A model generated the notes under the pieces. It searched no databases. It was given only the letters and a program-made list of their open reading frames with translations, and was not told the DNA's origin. Shown piece after piece: positions 43,453 to 54,285 of a stretch of DNA of 64,000 nucleotides (the stretch's first letter is position 1; the number at the start of each line of letters is the position of its first letter). The stretch is from the NCBI GenBank assembly GCA_017893485.1, contig CM030363.1, positions 173,750,686 to 173,814,685 of the forward strand, given 5' to 3'. The position numbers were made by a program, and so were the translations under genes. The stretch is from Hemerocallis citrina (taxonomy: Eukaryota > Streptophyta > Magnoliopsida > Asparagales > Asphodelaceae).

Positions 43453-46400
43453 CGTAGAACACATGTGCATTATACGTATAATAATATTTTAACCAAAATA
43501 AGGGAAAATGAATTTCCGTTTACAAAAATAAATTTGAATACCTAAACTAAATACTTTAAACACATAGAAAATATTACACGTAGCGGTGGAAATACATAAT
43601 CGATACGTGCATCAAAAACACGTAAAAGCACGTAAAATGTTAAGATTGAAATATATATATTCGAGTTGACTCAAAATAGGATAAAATCAATACGAGAAAT
43701 GCATAATTAGTCGGAAATCGAAATACGTAGTGAAAACACGCTACAAAATACACGTGCGTAATACATGAGGGCAAAAATTGTCATTTTCAATTTTGCGGGG
43801 TGTTACAATAATATCCAACATCTGGGAGAAAGTAAACTTCGGGACACACAAGCCAAGAATACAAAGTATAATAAAAGCAATAAAATAAATAAATAACATG
43901 AATAACTATAGCAGTCTAATGGTTCAGCTCCATTCTTCAGAAAGTTTGCTAACCAAATCCTTGAGTCAAATTTCCTTCTGTACCTGCAAATTCATTAACT
44001 AGAGGTGGAAAAAATTGTCCGTTAGAGTAAGTTACGGAAAACAAGTAGTGAAAGTAAAGAAGCAAGAAAAATATGGTACATCAAGAAATAATAAACTAGA
44101 ACAAATCAAAGATCAATGACAATAATAAGAGTTGATAATAGGATCAAAGTCTAGAATTTATGATATAATAAACAGTGATTGTAATCAATGATGCAAGATG
44201 AATAACAATAATCATGATCAAGAATGCAGGTATTAATCCTAGGTTAATTAATATTTTATTATCCTAGCTAATGCACGTAATACTGCGTCCCATATCACAG
44301 GTTCGGTACATGCAAACAATAATCGTTTAGACTATAGTGGTGAACTCAACAGATCGTATACTCAGCACAATAATCAATAATTAACGATCAACATTCCCCA
44401 ATCAATAACCCCCCATCCATGACTTAATTAATGTAGAATAAGGGGCCCTTCCGAGTACAGTCTCCGATTGTTCGCTACTAAATCAATCCTTATTTACCCC
44501 GGCTTGTTAATATTTTATTATACACAAGTGTGGACATGCAATGGATAAAGAAGTTTCGAAGTGATGTCAAAGAGATGTCAAAGAGATGTCATGGCTATGC
44601 AATGCATGATATAACTAATTCTATTCACTACATGCAAAATCAAACATGCTTATACAAAACACACAAAGCACACATTCTGGATAGCAAGACTTTGCTGTAA
44701 AAAAAAATCAACTTTCCCATTGCTACAGGAAACCAAACCAGGTCCTGTCAGAGATTCTGGAAAGTAGCTCTCTGCCGGTTCCAACACATATTCAAAAGAC
44801 ATATAATAAATACAGAAACTAGGCGAACAATCACATTCTTTACTGATTACATGTTCTGGCAGCATGTTAGGGTCAAAATTCTTGTATATAAAAATAGATT
44901 GTAAAATCAGTTAAGAATCTCATAAAAATCATCTTTTAACTCCTAACAATATTTAGTAACAACAAAATTAATCCCAGATTTTATTTCTAAAAATTAGTCT
45001 ACTGTTTTAATTTATAAAGCAGGGTAATGCATTTTTAGATTGCATTCTGGAATTCAGATGTTACTGTACAAAAATATGGATATCTTGCAATCTGTAGGTT
45101 AGATCACAAAATCATCAGATGATCTGGATTCCAGACACACAGGACTACAACTCTTATTTAATGAGTTTTAAATGATATTATATTTAGCTAGATCAAAATT
45201 CGGGTTCTTTACTGAACTAGTTTTATAACAGCAACCTAGAGTCAAGTTTTCACATTTATAAAGGTCTGGAAAATTATCAAATAATCTTATAAAAATAATA
45301 ATGTGACTCCTAGTCCTGTCTAGTAAAAAAAATATAAAATTTCAATTTCAACTTCTACTGTTAACATTTAATTTTAATAGAAAATCACGTCGGTGTAACT
45401 CTAGACAGAAATCTGGAAATTGAAAACATAGCAGTACTAAAAATATGATATCTTTCAATTTGTAAATCGGAATCTAGTTCTGTAAAAAGTTCTGGAAAAT
45501 AGGTTCAAAAAGCCATAGATGATCTTTACAAAGTTATATTAAATTATGACAGAAACTAGGTCAAAAGCTCAAAGCAACATGGAGAAAACAACAAGCCAAC
45601 AAGTAGGTTATTATTAAAAGACAACAAAATAAATAAGCAAGCTTATAATATCAAAGCAATAATTGACGGAAATCATACTTAATCTTTAGGGTGGAATTCT
45701 ACTATTGGTGAGACAAATTATTATCAACATAGCATGATCATCACATTCAAACGAAAAGCATTCAATCATCAATGTCTATATACATGCTTCAAATCTAAGT
45801 ATTCGCGTCGTGTATGCATCTAACTATGTATAACATGGCTTGGGTTTGAATCAAGGGAATGACACGAAAAGAGGACTACTAATTGGTTTCGCCGATGAAT
45901 CCGTAATAGTCTTTTTGAAAGGTATCAAACAGATAAAATATGATAAATGAAAGAGGAACTACTTGTGGAGTTCAAAGAGAATTCTTGAACAAAAAAAATA
46001 AAACTAGTTCAAGAGAAACTTGCCTGATAGATGACGACTCTGAACACGAAAGAATAACGGGACGAGAATCTCGGCGACAACTATACAAGTGGAACTAACG
46101 GAGTAACGGCAACATGTGCGAAACACGTACGGCAGCACACACGTGCAACAGACATAACAAAAATAGCAAGGATAGTAATGGCAACAACAAGAACAGCAAC
46201 GACAGTAGCAAGGAACACCGTAAGAAGGGCGGCAGCACGGCAAGGCAGGGTGTGTTGTCGTCGGTGGATGGCGATGAGCAGCAATGGAGGGATTCGATGG
46301 GTGGTGTTCATTGTGTGCAGGTGTTCAGTGTAGGGTGTCGACGAGGAGGAGAGGTGGCGAGGTGGTCAGCGGTAGTGATGTTGGTGATGGGCGGGACTGG

Positions 46401-47067
46401 GGCGGTTGGGTGCTTCGGAGTGGTGGAGATGAGGGCGACAAGTGGCAGGTTGGAGGTGATGGGTCGACGGAGCTGTTGACGAGGAGAAGAGGTGAGCAGG
46501 ATAGAGATGGCGGGAGTGGAGGTGGATGGTGCAGGTGAGTCGAGGAGGGCGGTGCTACGGTTGGATTTCCGGAGAAACAGAGGAAGAAGAAGATGATTAG
46601 CGGTGGGGAGAAGATTGGAGATTAGGTGGGGATTAATTAGGGTTTAATTAATATATATAGGTATTTTAGGATGTTGGGTTAATGGGTTAGGGTCCAATAA
46701 GAGATTGGTTGGGTTTAAATTTAAATAAATAAAATTGGGTATTTGATTTGGGCTAAAAAATCAAATCAATTAAGGGACTAATAAAAAAAACACCCAAGGT
46801 ACAAAAATAAAATAGGGTACACAAAAATCACAGGGTTCAACAAAGGAAACAAAATTGATTGAAAGAATGCAACTGGGTTGGAGATGAATGTCAAAATTTA
46901 TTATTTAAACAAAAGATTACAGAAATGAGAAGATGAACGAAATACAAAAGAAAAATCCGAAAAATCAGCAACAAGGGTTATAATCATACCCAACTAACAA
47001 GAAGAATTTTGTCTTCGTAATTCATTTAAGTGATGCATAGGGCAACTCCAAGAAACAAAAAAAACAA

Positions 47068-48737
47068 CTACTCAAAGAGATGAGGGGACTTCTTCTGAAT
47101 CTCCTCCTCAAGTTCCCAAGTCTACTCACCAGGCGAGTGATGATTCCAAGAGACCCGAACAAGCTTGATAACCTTATTCTTCTGGACTTTCTCACGCCTG
47201 TCCAAGATAGAGATTGGTTGGACCTCACATGATAAGTCAGGTCTCCCAGACAACTCTGAGTAGTCAAACACATGACTGTCATCCCTGATGTACTTCCTGA
47301 GCTGAGAGACATGGAGTACATTATGGACACCTGATAAAGCCGGTGGTAGTGCAAACCTGTAGGTTACCTTCCCCACTCGCTCTACAATGTCGAATGGACT
47401 GATGAACCGGGGACTCAGCTTGCCCCCTCCTCCTAAACGGATAGCACCTCTCCATGGTGATACCATGAGGAAAATATTATCGCCTGCCACAAACTCTAAA
47501 GGCCTTCGAAGACAGTCAACCCACTTCTCTGCCTGTCCTGAGCTGCTTGCAAGTGCTTCCTAATCGGAGCCACTGCATCAACAGTCTTTGTGATCAACTC
47601 AGGCCCGAAAATTTTCCTCTCGCCGATATCATCCCAACAGACTGGCGATCTACACTTCTGACCATAAAGCGCTTCATACGGAGCGGCCTTGAGACTCACC
47701 TAGTAACTTTTGCTGTATGAGAACTCAACCAAATGTAGATGATCCTCCTAAGAACCTCCAAACTGAAGAACACAAAATCTCAACATGTCCTCCAATGTCT
47801 GAATCGTTCTCTCGGACTGCCCATCTGTTTGAGAGTGAAATGTAGTGTTGTAGCTCAACTTAGAACCCAAGCTCCTCTGAACATTCTCCCAAAACTAAGA
47901 TCTGAACCTCGTATCTCTATCCGATACGATGCTGACAGGAACTCCATGCAGTGTTACAACTTCCTATATGTACTTATCTACCAAGCTCTCGGTGGACTGA
48001 CCCACTCGTAAAGGGATGAAACGAGCACTCTTCGTCAAACAGTCCACTATTACCCAAACAGTATTGTGACCTTTGGGACTCCTTGGCAGTGTCGTCACAA
48101 AATGCATAATGATGTTCCCCTATTTCCATTCCATGATTGGAAGAGGTTGAAGAAGTCTAGCGATCCTATGATGCTCTGCCTTCACTTGCTAACAGATTAG
48201 ACATTGAGAAACGAATCTCACTGCCGCTCTCTTCATACCATGCCACCAAAAATGTTGCTTCAGATCCCTGTACATCTTCATGCCTCCAGGATGAATAGAG
48301 TAAGGCGAGCGATGAGCTTCTGAAATGAGCTTCTGCCTGACTTCACCCATAGGTACATACAACCTATCTCCAAAACGAAGTGACCCGTCAGAATGAATGA
48401 CCAAGTCAGTTTTCAATCCCGCTTCCACTTTACTCCGGAATTTCTGCAACTGCTGATCACTAGCCTGAGCCTCCTTGGTCTGCTCTATCAGTGAAGACTG
48501 TAACTGCAACACCATACACTGCTGTGCAGAACCGAGAAGAATCACATCCAGTCCCAGCCTCCTTATATCCTCCAACACTTCCTTTTGCTTGGTGAGGAAC
48601 ATAGTAGCAGGTCGCCTGCTCAAAGCATCGGGTACTAGGTTCACTTTACCAGGGTGATACTGCAAGTTGATGTCGTAGTCCGCCATCAGTTCCATCCATC
48701 TCCTCTGCCTCATATTCAATTCCCTCTGAGTGAACAC
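47068..48737 (-). pseudogene. Element A integrase + chromodomain, broken
   Basis: From high to low coordinates: end of RNase H (MFTQRELNMRQRRWMELMAD), zinc-binding region (SIHPGG, WWHGMKR, CLIC at ~48190-48330), catalytic core with VIVDCLTKSARF, SIVSDRDTRF and QTDGQSERTIQ (D, D and E all present), then PYEALYGQKCRSP. The C-terminal part reads FDIVERVGKVTYRFALPP and LHVSQLRKYI. It ends in a chromodomain (ISILDRREKVQKNKVIKLVR, VSWNHHSPGE, stop, TWELEEEI) and a final stop at 47068-47070. At least five in-frame stops interrupt it, including one at ~47119 in the chromodomain. Confidence 0.87.
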
Positions 48738-49858
48738 ATACTTGAGACTCTTGTGATCAGTTAAAAATTCTCAACTATATCCCCAAGCAGATAATGCTTC
48801 CATAACTTCAAGGCCAAGATTACGGCTGCAAGTTCCAGATCATGTGTAGGATAGTTCTTCTCATGAGGCCTCAACTGCCTAAATGTATAAGTGAAAACCC
48901 TTCCTCGCTGCATCAGCACTGGTCCCAAACCTCTGTCCGTTTCATCACAATGAATCACGAAGCCTCCCGAACTGTCTGGTATAGTCAGCACGGGTGCTGA
49001 CGTCAACAGGTCCATCAACTCCATAAAGGCTTCCTCACAGGCTCCATCCGAAACAAACTTCTGCTCCTTCCTCGTTAAATTAGTTAGGGGTCCCGCAATC
49101 TTCGATAAGTCTTGAACAAACTTCCGATAATACCCTGCCAATCTGAGGAAACTCCGCACTTCTGATACTGACTTAGGCACTGGCCAATCCTTGACAGCAA
49201 AAATCTTTGGCAGATCAACAGACGCACCATCGCCGAAGATAATATAGCCCAGAAATGCAACACGGTCGAGCCAGAACTCACACTTACTGAGCTTTTCAAA
49301 GAGCTGATTCTCCTGGAAGGTCTGCAAGACAACCTTCAAATGCTCAACATGATCTTCTCTGCTCTGAGAATATACCAGAATATCATCGATGAACACCACC
49401 ACGAACTTGTCTAAGAATGGCGAGAACACCCTGTTCATCAAACTCATGAACACAGCTGGAGCATTGGTAACTCCAAATGGCCTTACTAAGAACTCGTAAT
49501 GTCCATATCTCGTACGGAATGCCATTTCCTGAATATCTTCAGCCTTCACCTTAACTTGATGATAACCAGAACAGAGATCCAACTTCAAGAAAACTGAAGC
49601 ACCTCCTAGCTGATCGAACAGGTCATCGATCCTCGACAGAGGGTACCGGTTCTTCACAGTGACATTGTTCAGCTCTCGGTAGTCAATATAGAGCCTACGA
49701 CTACCATCCTTCTTATTGACGAACAACACTGGGGCACCCCAAGGCGAAATACTTGGCCTGATAAAACCCTTGTCCAACAACTCCTGAACTTGCACCTTCA
49801 GTTCAGCTAACTCAACTGGTGCCGTCCTGTACGGACTCTTCGAGATTGGTGCCATTCC
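48738..49858 (-). pseudogene. Element A reverse transcriptase and RNase H
   Basis: Long open frame 48761-49855. RT motifs: [51 protein letters not shown] (first catalytic Asp), [20 protein letters not shown] and [11 protein letters not shown] (active-site IDD). RNase H begins with [15 protein letters not shown] and runs to [18 protein letters not shown] frameshift near 48778 separates the RNase H end (TDHKSLKYV) from integrase. Another near 49857 separates the frame from the protease. Several substitutions (FGDG, VSDG) suggest relaxed selection. Confidence 0.9.
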
Positions 49859-50372
49859 TGGTTAACTTCAATACCAAATTCCACATATCGGTCTGGCAAC
49901 AATTTAGGAAATTCTTCTAGAAAGACATCGAGGAAATCCTGAACAATTACGGGTGCAACTTCACCATTAGTGCACAACGACTCAAGTGCACGAGCCTCCT
50001 TGTTTATCGAGTTCTTGACATGCCTAGACGATGTCTCACCTGCATGAAACGCAAACTCCTGGGGACCTGGGAGCCTGAATATTACTTTCTTCGCACGACA
50101 ATCAAATACAGCATGGGTAACTCCCAGCCAATCCATCCCAATGATAACATCAAAGTCGGAGTTGGGGATCACAATAAGATCAGCCTTGAACTCCATACCC
50201 CTAATCAACAAAGGGCTTTGCTTGCACACCTTAGAATAGATGATGATGCCTCCACCTGTGGTTATATTCCAAGCAGCAGGCATGACATAGCAAGCAAAAC
50301 GATGTCGATCCACGAAGCAGGAAGAAACAAAGGAGTGGGTAGCACCAGAATAAAAAAGAACTAAGATGACAC
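49859..50372 (-). pseudogene. Element A protease
   Basis: Aspartic protease following intron-like sequence at 50373-50505. The catalytic motif reads [13 protein letters not shown] where E has LFDSGATHS, so the catalytic Asp is Tyr. Other family blocks are kept: [18 protein letters not shown] and FDVIIGMDWLGVTHA. About 7 residues before the motif are missing relative to E. A frameshift into RT lies near 49857. Confidence 0.85.
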
Positions 50373-50505
50373 CTAAAAGATGATCAAGGAATAAGAATGA
50401 AAGTGAATGCAGAAAAAAAAGCAAGAATAATAGAATAGAAGGAAATAAATAGAGCAGAAATAGAAAGCAAATAATACAACTATAGAGATATATATGCAAC
50501 AACAC
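50373..50505 (-). other. Putative intron 2 of element A (gag/protease junction)
   Basis: On the minus strand it starts GTGTTG after GTTGTTG and ends in a pyrimidine-rich CATCTTTTAG before GTGTCATCTTAG. Removing it joins AETVVG to VILV in frame, at the same position as the 62331-62483 intron of element E. Intron length is 133 bp. Confidence 0.6.
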
Positions 50506-51712
50506 CAACAACCGTCTCAGCTTCAGTTGTAATTAGGTTATAGGCCTGACCGCGATATCCAATCTGACCTCCTCTCGGGGCCATCCTCCTATGGTCAAAA
50601 TCTTGCCTCTGCGGTGGAAGAGGTGGTCTACCCTGGCCTCAAGCTAGTGCTCCTTGATGAGCTGGTCCTCCAGCGAGTGTAGGGAGCTTGTTTCTAGGGC
50701 AGTCTCGAACCACATGATCACTGCTTCCACATGCAAAGCACAAACAGTTGGTTAGCCTGCAGTCCTTCTACAGATGCCCGACTTTATGGCAGTAGTTAAT
50801 AGTCTGAACTGGCTTCGGGGCAAAAGGCAAATATGGCAGCGCTCTCGTGGGAGTGGTCAGAACTGGCCTTCGAATAGGCCCTCCAGTAGGTCGGGCAGGG
50901 GTAGGGTGCTGCACTACCTGCTGAATAGCACTCATCCTCTTATGAGCCTGCTTCTGAATCCTGACTGCATTAAGAACATCGGCATAGGTGCAGTGTCGGT
51001 GCGCAACCAAACAGTCGTGAATGTTGAAATTCAAGCCCATCAAGAACCTGCAAGCCCTACATCATTGGCCACCATAGCAGTTGCAAAACGGCTGAGCCGA
51101 GTAAATTTAGCATCGTACTCATCCACTGATCGGTTCCAATGAGTCAGGATAATGATTAAATTAATATTTTCGCATATGAAGTAGGCAACAGTACGCGACA
51201 TTAAATAACATTATCTGACCAACCTGGGTTAAGGAGATGAATTGCCGCTCCATCTCTACCTTGGTGACACTGGAGAAAATTTTTGCTATGAAGCTCTCCA
51301 TGAAAGGGGCCCAAGTGATGGGTCTCTCAAGCCTTTCGGTTTCTGCCCGCCAACAAATATGGGCGAGGTTCACAAGCTGGATGCTTATCACATCCACCCG
51401 ATCCACATCGGAGATCCGAGCTGCGATCAACAATTGCTCCGTCCGGATCAGCCATTGCTCGGCTTCCAGCGGCGTCTCGGTACCCGAGAACTTGTCCGGG
51501 TGTAACCTCATGAAATCCACCACAATATCGGGCCATGGTGGTAGCCCTGGTGCAAGTTCAGCAGCGGTTTAGTTGGCTGCCTTCAAAGTAGCCCACATCA
51601 ATTCATTATGCTCTTGTTGCAAGGCCATCATCTACTGCATCGTCCAAAGAATAGCAGCATTGTCCGGCTACTCATCCCTGGGTCGAGAAGTGGAAGAACC
51701 GCCACGAGCCAT
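50506..51712 (-). pseudogene. Element A gag, broken
   Basis: ATG at 51710-51712 (MARGGSSTSRPRDE), then three in-frame stops before VDFMRLHPDKFSGTETPLEA (51523 downwards), the Gag capsid block also seen in E. An intron-like interruption after SLTQ spans ~51131-51223. The capsid continues with VDEYDAKFTRLSRFATAMV, and after a frameshift near 51058 with NIHDCLVAHRHCTYADVL. The nucleocapsid part has CHKVGHL and CFACGSSDHVVRDC knuckles; the first lacks one Cys. Confidence 0.85.
51131..51223 (-). other. Putative intron 1 of element A (within gag), decayed acceptor
   Basis: On the minus strand it begins GTTGGTCAGATAATGTT directly after codons for SLTQ. This matches the start of E intron 1 (GTTAGACAGATAATGTT). 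The acceptor region TTGGAACCGATCAG aligns with TTTGAACCAG of E, but the AG is lost at the equivalent position. The left end is approximate. Confidence 0.5.
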
Positions 51713-51826
51713 AGTCTGCAAAACCATCAAGTTGGTGAGTACCCAGATATACGTTGTTTATTACATGTTCATGTGATCAATGTGGTGCGTATATTATTGA
51801 GTTAACCTGGCTATAGCCAAACCTGG

Positions 51827-51838
51827 GCTTTGATACCA
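51827..51838 (-). other. Primer binding site of element A
   Basis: TGGTATCAAAGC on the minus strand, about 10 nt from the 5' LTR end. It is an initiator-Met tRNA type PBS with one change from TGGTATCAGAGC in E. Confidence 0.85.
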
Positions 51839-51847
51839 CCAAAAACT

Positions 51848-53044
51848 TGTAACGCCCTACCCAGAATACGGGAACATGAGCATGTAACAAAGGCGCGGCG
51901 AATGATAATAACATCATTCATAGCTATAAAATATTAACTCAACAATATACAAGTGATCACAACCACGCAAGAAATGATAACCACATAAACAATGAATAAA
52001 CTCTAAAATAATCATGAAATCAATTCACCAAATAATATCCAACATCTGGGAGAAAGTAACTTTGAGACACACAAGTCCGGAATAAAAAGTATAATAAAAG
52101 CAATAAAATAAATAAATAACATAAATAACTATAGCAGCCTAATGGTTCACCTCCATTCTTCAAGAAGTTTGCTCACCAAATCCTTGAGTCAAATTTCCAT
52201 CTGTACCTGCAAATTCATTAACTAAAGGTGGAAAAAATTGTCCGTTAGAGCAAGTTACGGACATCAATTAGTGGAACCAAAGAAGTAAGAAAAATATGGT
52301 ATATCAAGAAATAATGGACTAGAACAAATCAAAGATAATTGACAATAATAAGAATTGATAATAGGATCAAAGTCTAGAATTTATGATGCAATAAACAGTG
52401 ATTGTAATCAATGATGCAAGATGAATAAAAATAATCATGATTAAGAATGCAGGTATTAATCCTAGGTTAATTAATATTTTATTATCTTAGCTATTGCACG
52501 TAATACTGCATCCCATACCATAAGTTCGGTGCATGCAAACAGTGATCATTTAGACTATAGTGGTGAACTCAATAGATCGTGTACTCAGCACAATAATCAA
52601 TAATTAACTATAAATATTCCCCAATCAATAATCCCCCATCCACGACATTAATCAATCTAGAACAAGGGGCCCTTCTGAGTACATCTCTGATTGTTCATTA
52701 CCGAGTCAACCCTTATTTACCCCGGCTTGTAAATATTTTATTATACTCAAGTGTGGACATGCAATGGATAAAGAAGTTTCGAAGTGATGTCCAAGAGATT
52801 TCAAGGCTATGCAATGCATGATATAACTAATTCTATTCACTACATGCAAAATCAAACATGCTTATACAAAAAACACAACACACACATTCTGGATAGCAAG
52901 ACGTTGCTGTAAAAAATATCAACTTTACCATTGCTACGGGGAACCAAATCAGGTTCCGTTAGAGAATCTGGAAAGTAGACTCTCTGCCGGTTCCAACACA
53001 TATTTACACGACATATATTAAGTAAAGAAACTAGGCGAACAATC
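51848..53044 (-). repeat. 5' LTR of element A, cut by D1
   Basis: Matches 38564-38755 joined to 43808-44840 and shows the uninterrupted form of the site where B landed. It stops at CAATC (53040-53044), where D1 begins. In the other LTR the sequence continues CAATCACATTC. The remainder should lie to the right of the window. Confidence 0.85.
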
Positions 53045-54285
53045 TGTAACGCCCCGATTTTCGGTAACTGGGAAACCGGGACATAATCCAGAATCTTTTC
53101 TTCAATTAGCCACAATACACAGAAAAACAGGAAAATTTAAAACTTTGTATTCAACACAAATATATTACAATTCCGAAAAACTGCAATACATTATAACAGT
53201 GTTACAATAATACCATTACAATCTCAAGTGTTACAACTTTCAACAATTTACATCAGAGTACAATGAATAAAGAACAACACTTGGTATTTCACTTGGATGC
53301 TTCCCAATAACAAATAAATTACAACATGTATTTCAGCAAAAACTTACAATGAAATCGACTTCTTACTTCTCTTGCCTTGAGTCCTCCTTAAACTTGTACC
53401 TGTACTTCTACTATCCAGTATCTGTACTTCTGTAATCGAGTACCTATTGAAGTGGGGACGTCAGTATTCACTGGCGCTTTAAGACTGATACAGTGGCGGA
53501 GGGAGGAAGAGAGTAAGGGTGTCATTTGGGACCCCAAAAATTTTGTAAAACCCCCTAATATAGACCAAAATTTTTATTTGGCCCCCCAGTTAAAAAACAA
53601 TTGGGACCCCCAAGTCTAATCTACCTCTTATTAAATGCTCAAAATAGTGGTATGAGCTTTGGGCAAAAAATTAACAGTGATACTTATCATTTGATCTGTA
53701 TAATCATTGGATAAAATTTTGAATAAGAAACTAGTGTGTACACAAGTTACAAGTATATTTATTCATTTGAGTCGTATCTCTTAGCCTCTAGTATTATAAC
53801 AGTATAAATAGTGTAGTATGATTATTGATTAGTATTATTCTTACCAAATTTAGAGTACTGTACAAGTGCGAAAAAAAACAGGATACTAAAAATATCAATT
53901 CAAATATTTACTTTGATTATAATTTTATTTTGATCCAATTACTTTAATTCTTCAAAACAAAAGTAAAGTAAGAGATTTTCGGTAATAATTATGTCGATTT
54001 CGGGAGAAAAAAATTGGGACCCCCATTTTGATTTGTCTGGCTCCGCCACTGGACTGATAACTAGCAACGAATCTCAACTATAGCAAACAGATTGATGAAA
54101 AGAGAAACGTGTATATATATATTTAATGTGTCAGTGTATGCTATGACTTAGACTCTAATGCAAGATTAACCAACGCAATGATGCACTTATTCTAATGCAA
54201 GTAAGACTCTGGAACAGTCCGCAGCACATACTACATACGCCCCATCGCAAGTCGTTTCTTCATATATAGGGATTTGAACCCGCAC
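53045..54285. mobile_element. LTR D1 (B-related), left part
   Basis: Starts TGTAACGCCCCG inside the 5' LTR of A. Its body is similar to the early part of LTR B (GTGTATGC.., GCACATACTACATACG compared with CACATACTACATAGG in B). It is interrupted at 54285 by element E (site CGCAC), so its end is outside the window. Confidence 0.65.
53491..54051. mobile_element. hAT-type MITE with perfect TSD
   Basis: 561 bp with inverted ends CAGTGGCGGA / TCCGCCACTG and the perfect 8-bp duplication GACTGATA (53483-53490, 54052-54059). The subterminal regions contain GGGACCCC repeats. Non-coding. Confidence 0.88.

Larger units (their letters stand above)
38756..43807. mobile_element. LTR B (probable solo LTR) inside the 3' LTR of A
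   Basis: Bounded by CGTAACGCCCCG and GCGGGGTGTTACA (inverted termini, first T changed to C). It is flanked by the 5-bp duplication ATAAT (38751-38755, 43808-43812), and the uninterrupted sister LTR at ~52030 shows ATAAT once. Without nested C it is ~3.57 kb and contains no retroviral domains, so a solo LTR is the best reading. B-box-like motifs (GGGTTTCGAACCC near 40370, AGTTTCGAACTC near 40530) are present. Confidence 0.78.
38564..46982 (-). repeat. 3' LTR of element A, interrupted by B
   Basis: 38564-38755 plus 43808-46982, about 3.37 kb after removing B. It matches 51848-53044 from the outer end inward. The outer end TGTCACGCCTC reversed is GAGGCGTGACA, the same terminus as LTRs E and F (GGGGCGTGACA). 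The inner end reads TATAACCCTTG on the minus strand, equivalent to TGTAACTCC in E and F. Open frames at 46081-46540 fall in the GC-rich leader part of the LTR and are not genes. Confidence 0.8.
38564..53044 (-). mobile_element. Chromovirus-type Ty3/gypsy element A (minus strand, 5' LTR cut)
   Basis: Minus-strand gypsy element with LTRs of ~3.4 kb, gag, protease, RT, RNase H, integrase and a chromodomain. The combination fits a Tekay/Del-like chromovirus. Its 3' LTR (38564-46982) is split by LTR B. Its 5' LTR (51848-53044) is split by D1 and ends outside the window. The left target site is GCCAA (38559-38563). It is older than element E: many stops and frameshifts, and the protease Asp is lost. 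Confidence 0.88.

Noticed and set aside
46004..46540. Cys-rich and Gly-rich frames
   Set aside because: They lie in the GC-rich leader part of the 3' LTR of element A; the equivalent parts of the E and F LTRs give unrelated frames.
46842..46842. TGTTGAACCC on the minus strand as the start of the 3' LTR of A
   Set aside because: The TATAACCCTTG at 46982 aligns better with the TGTAACTCC start and following bases of LTRs E and F.
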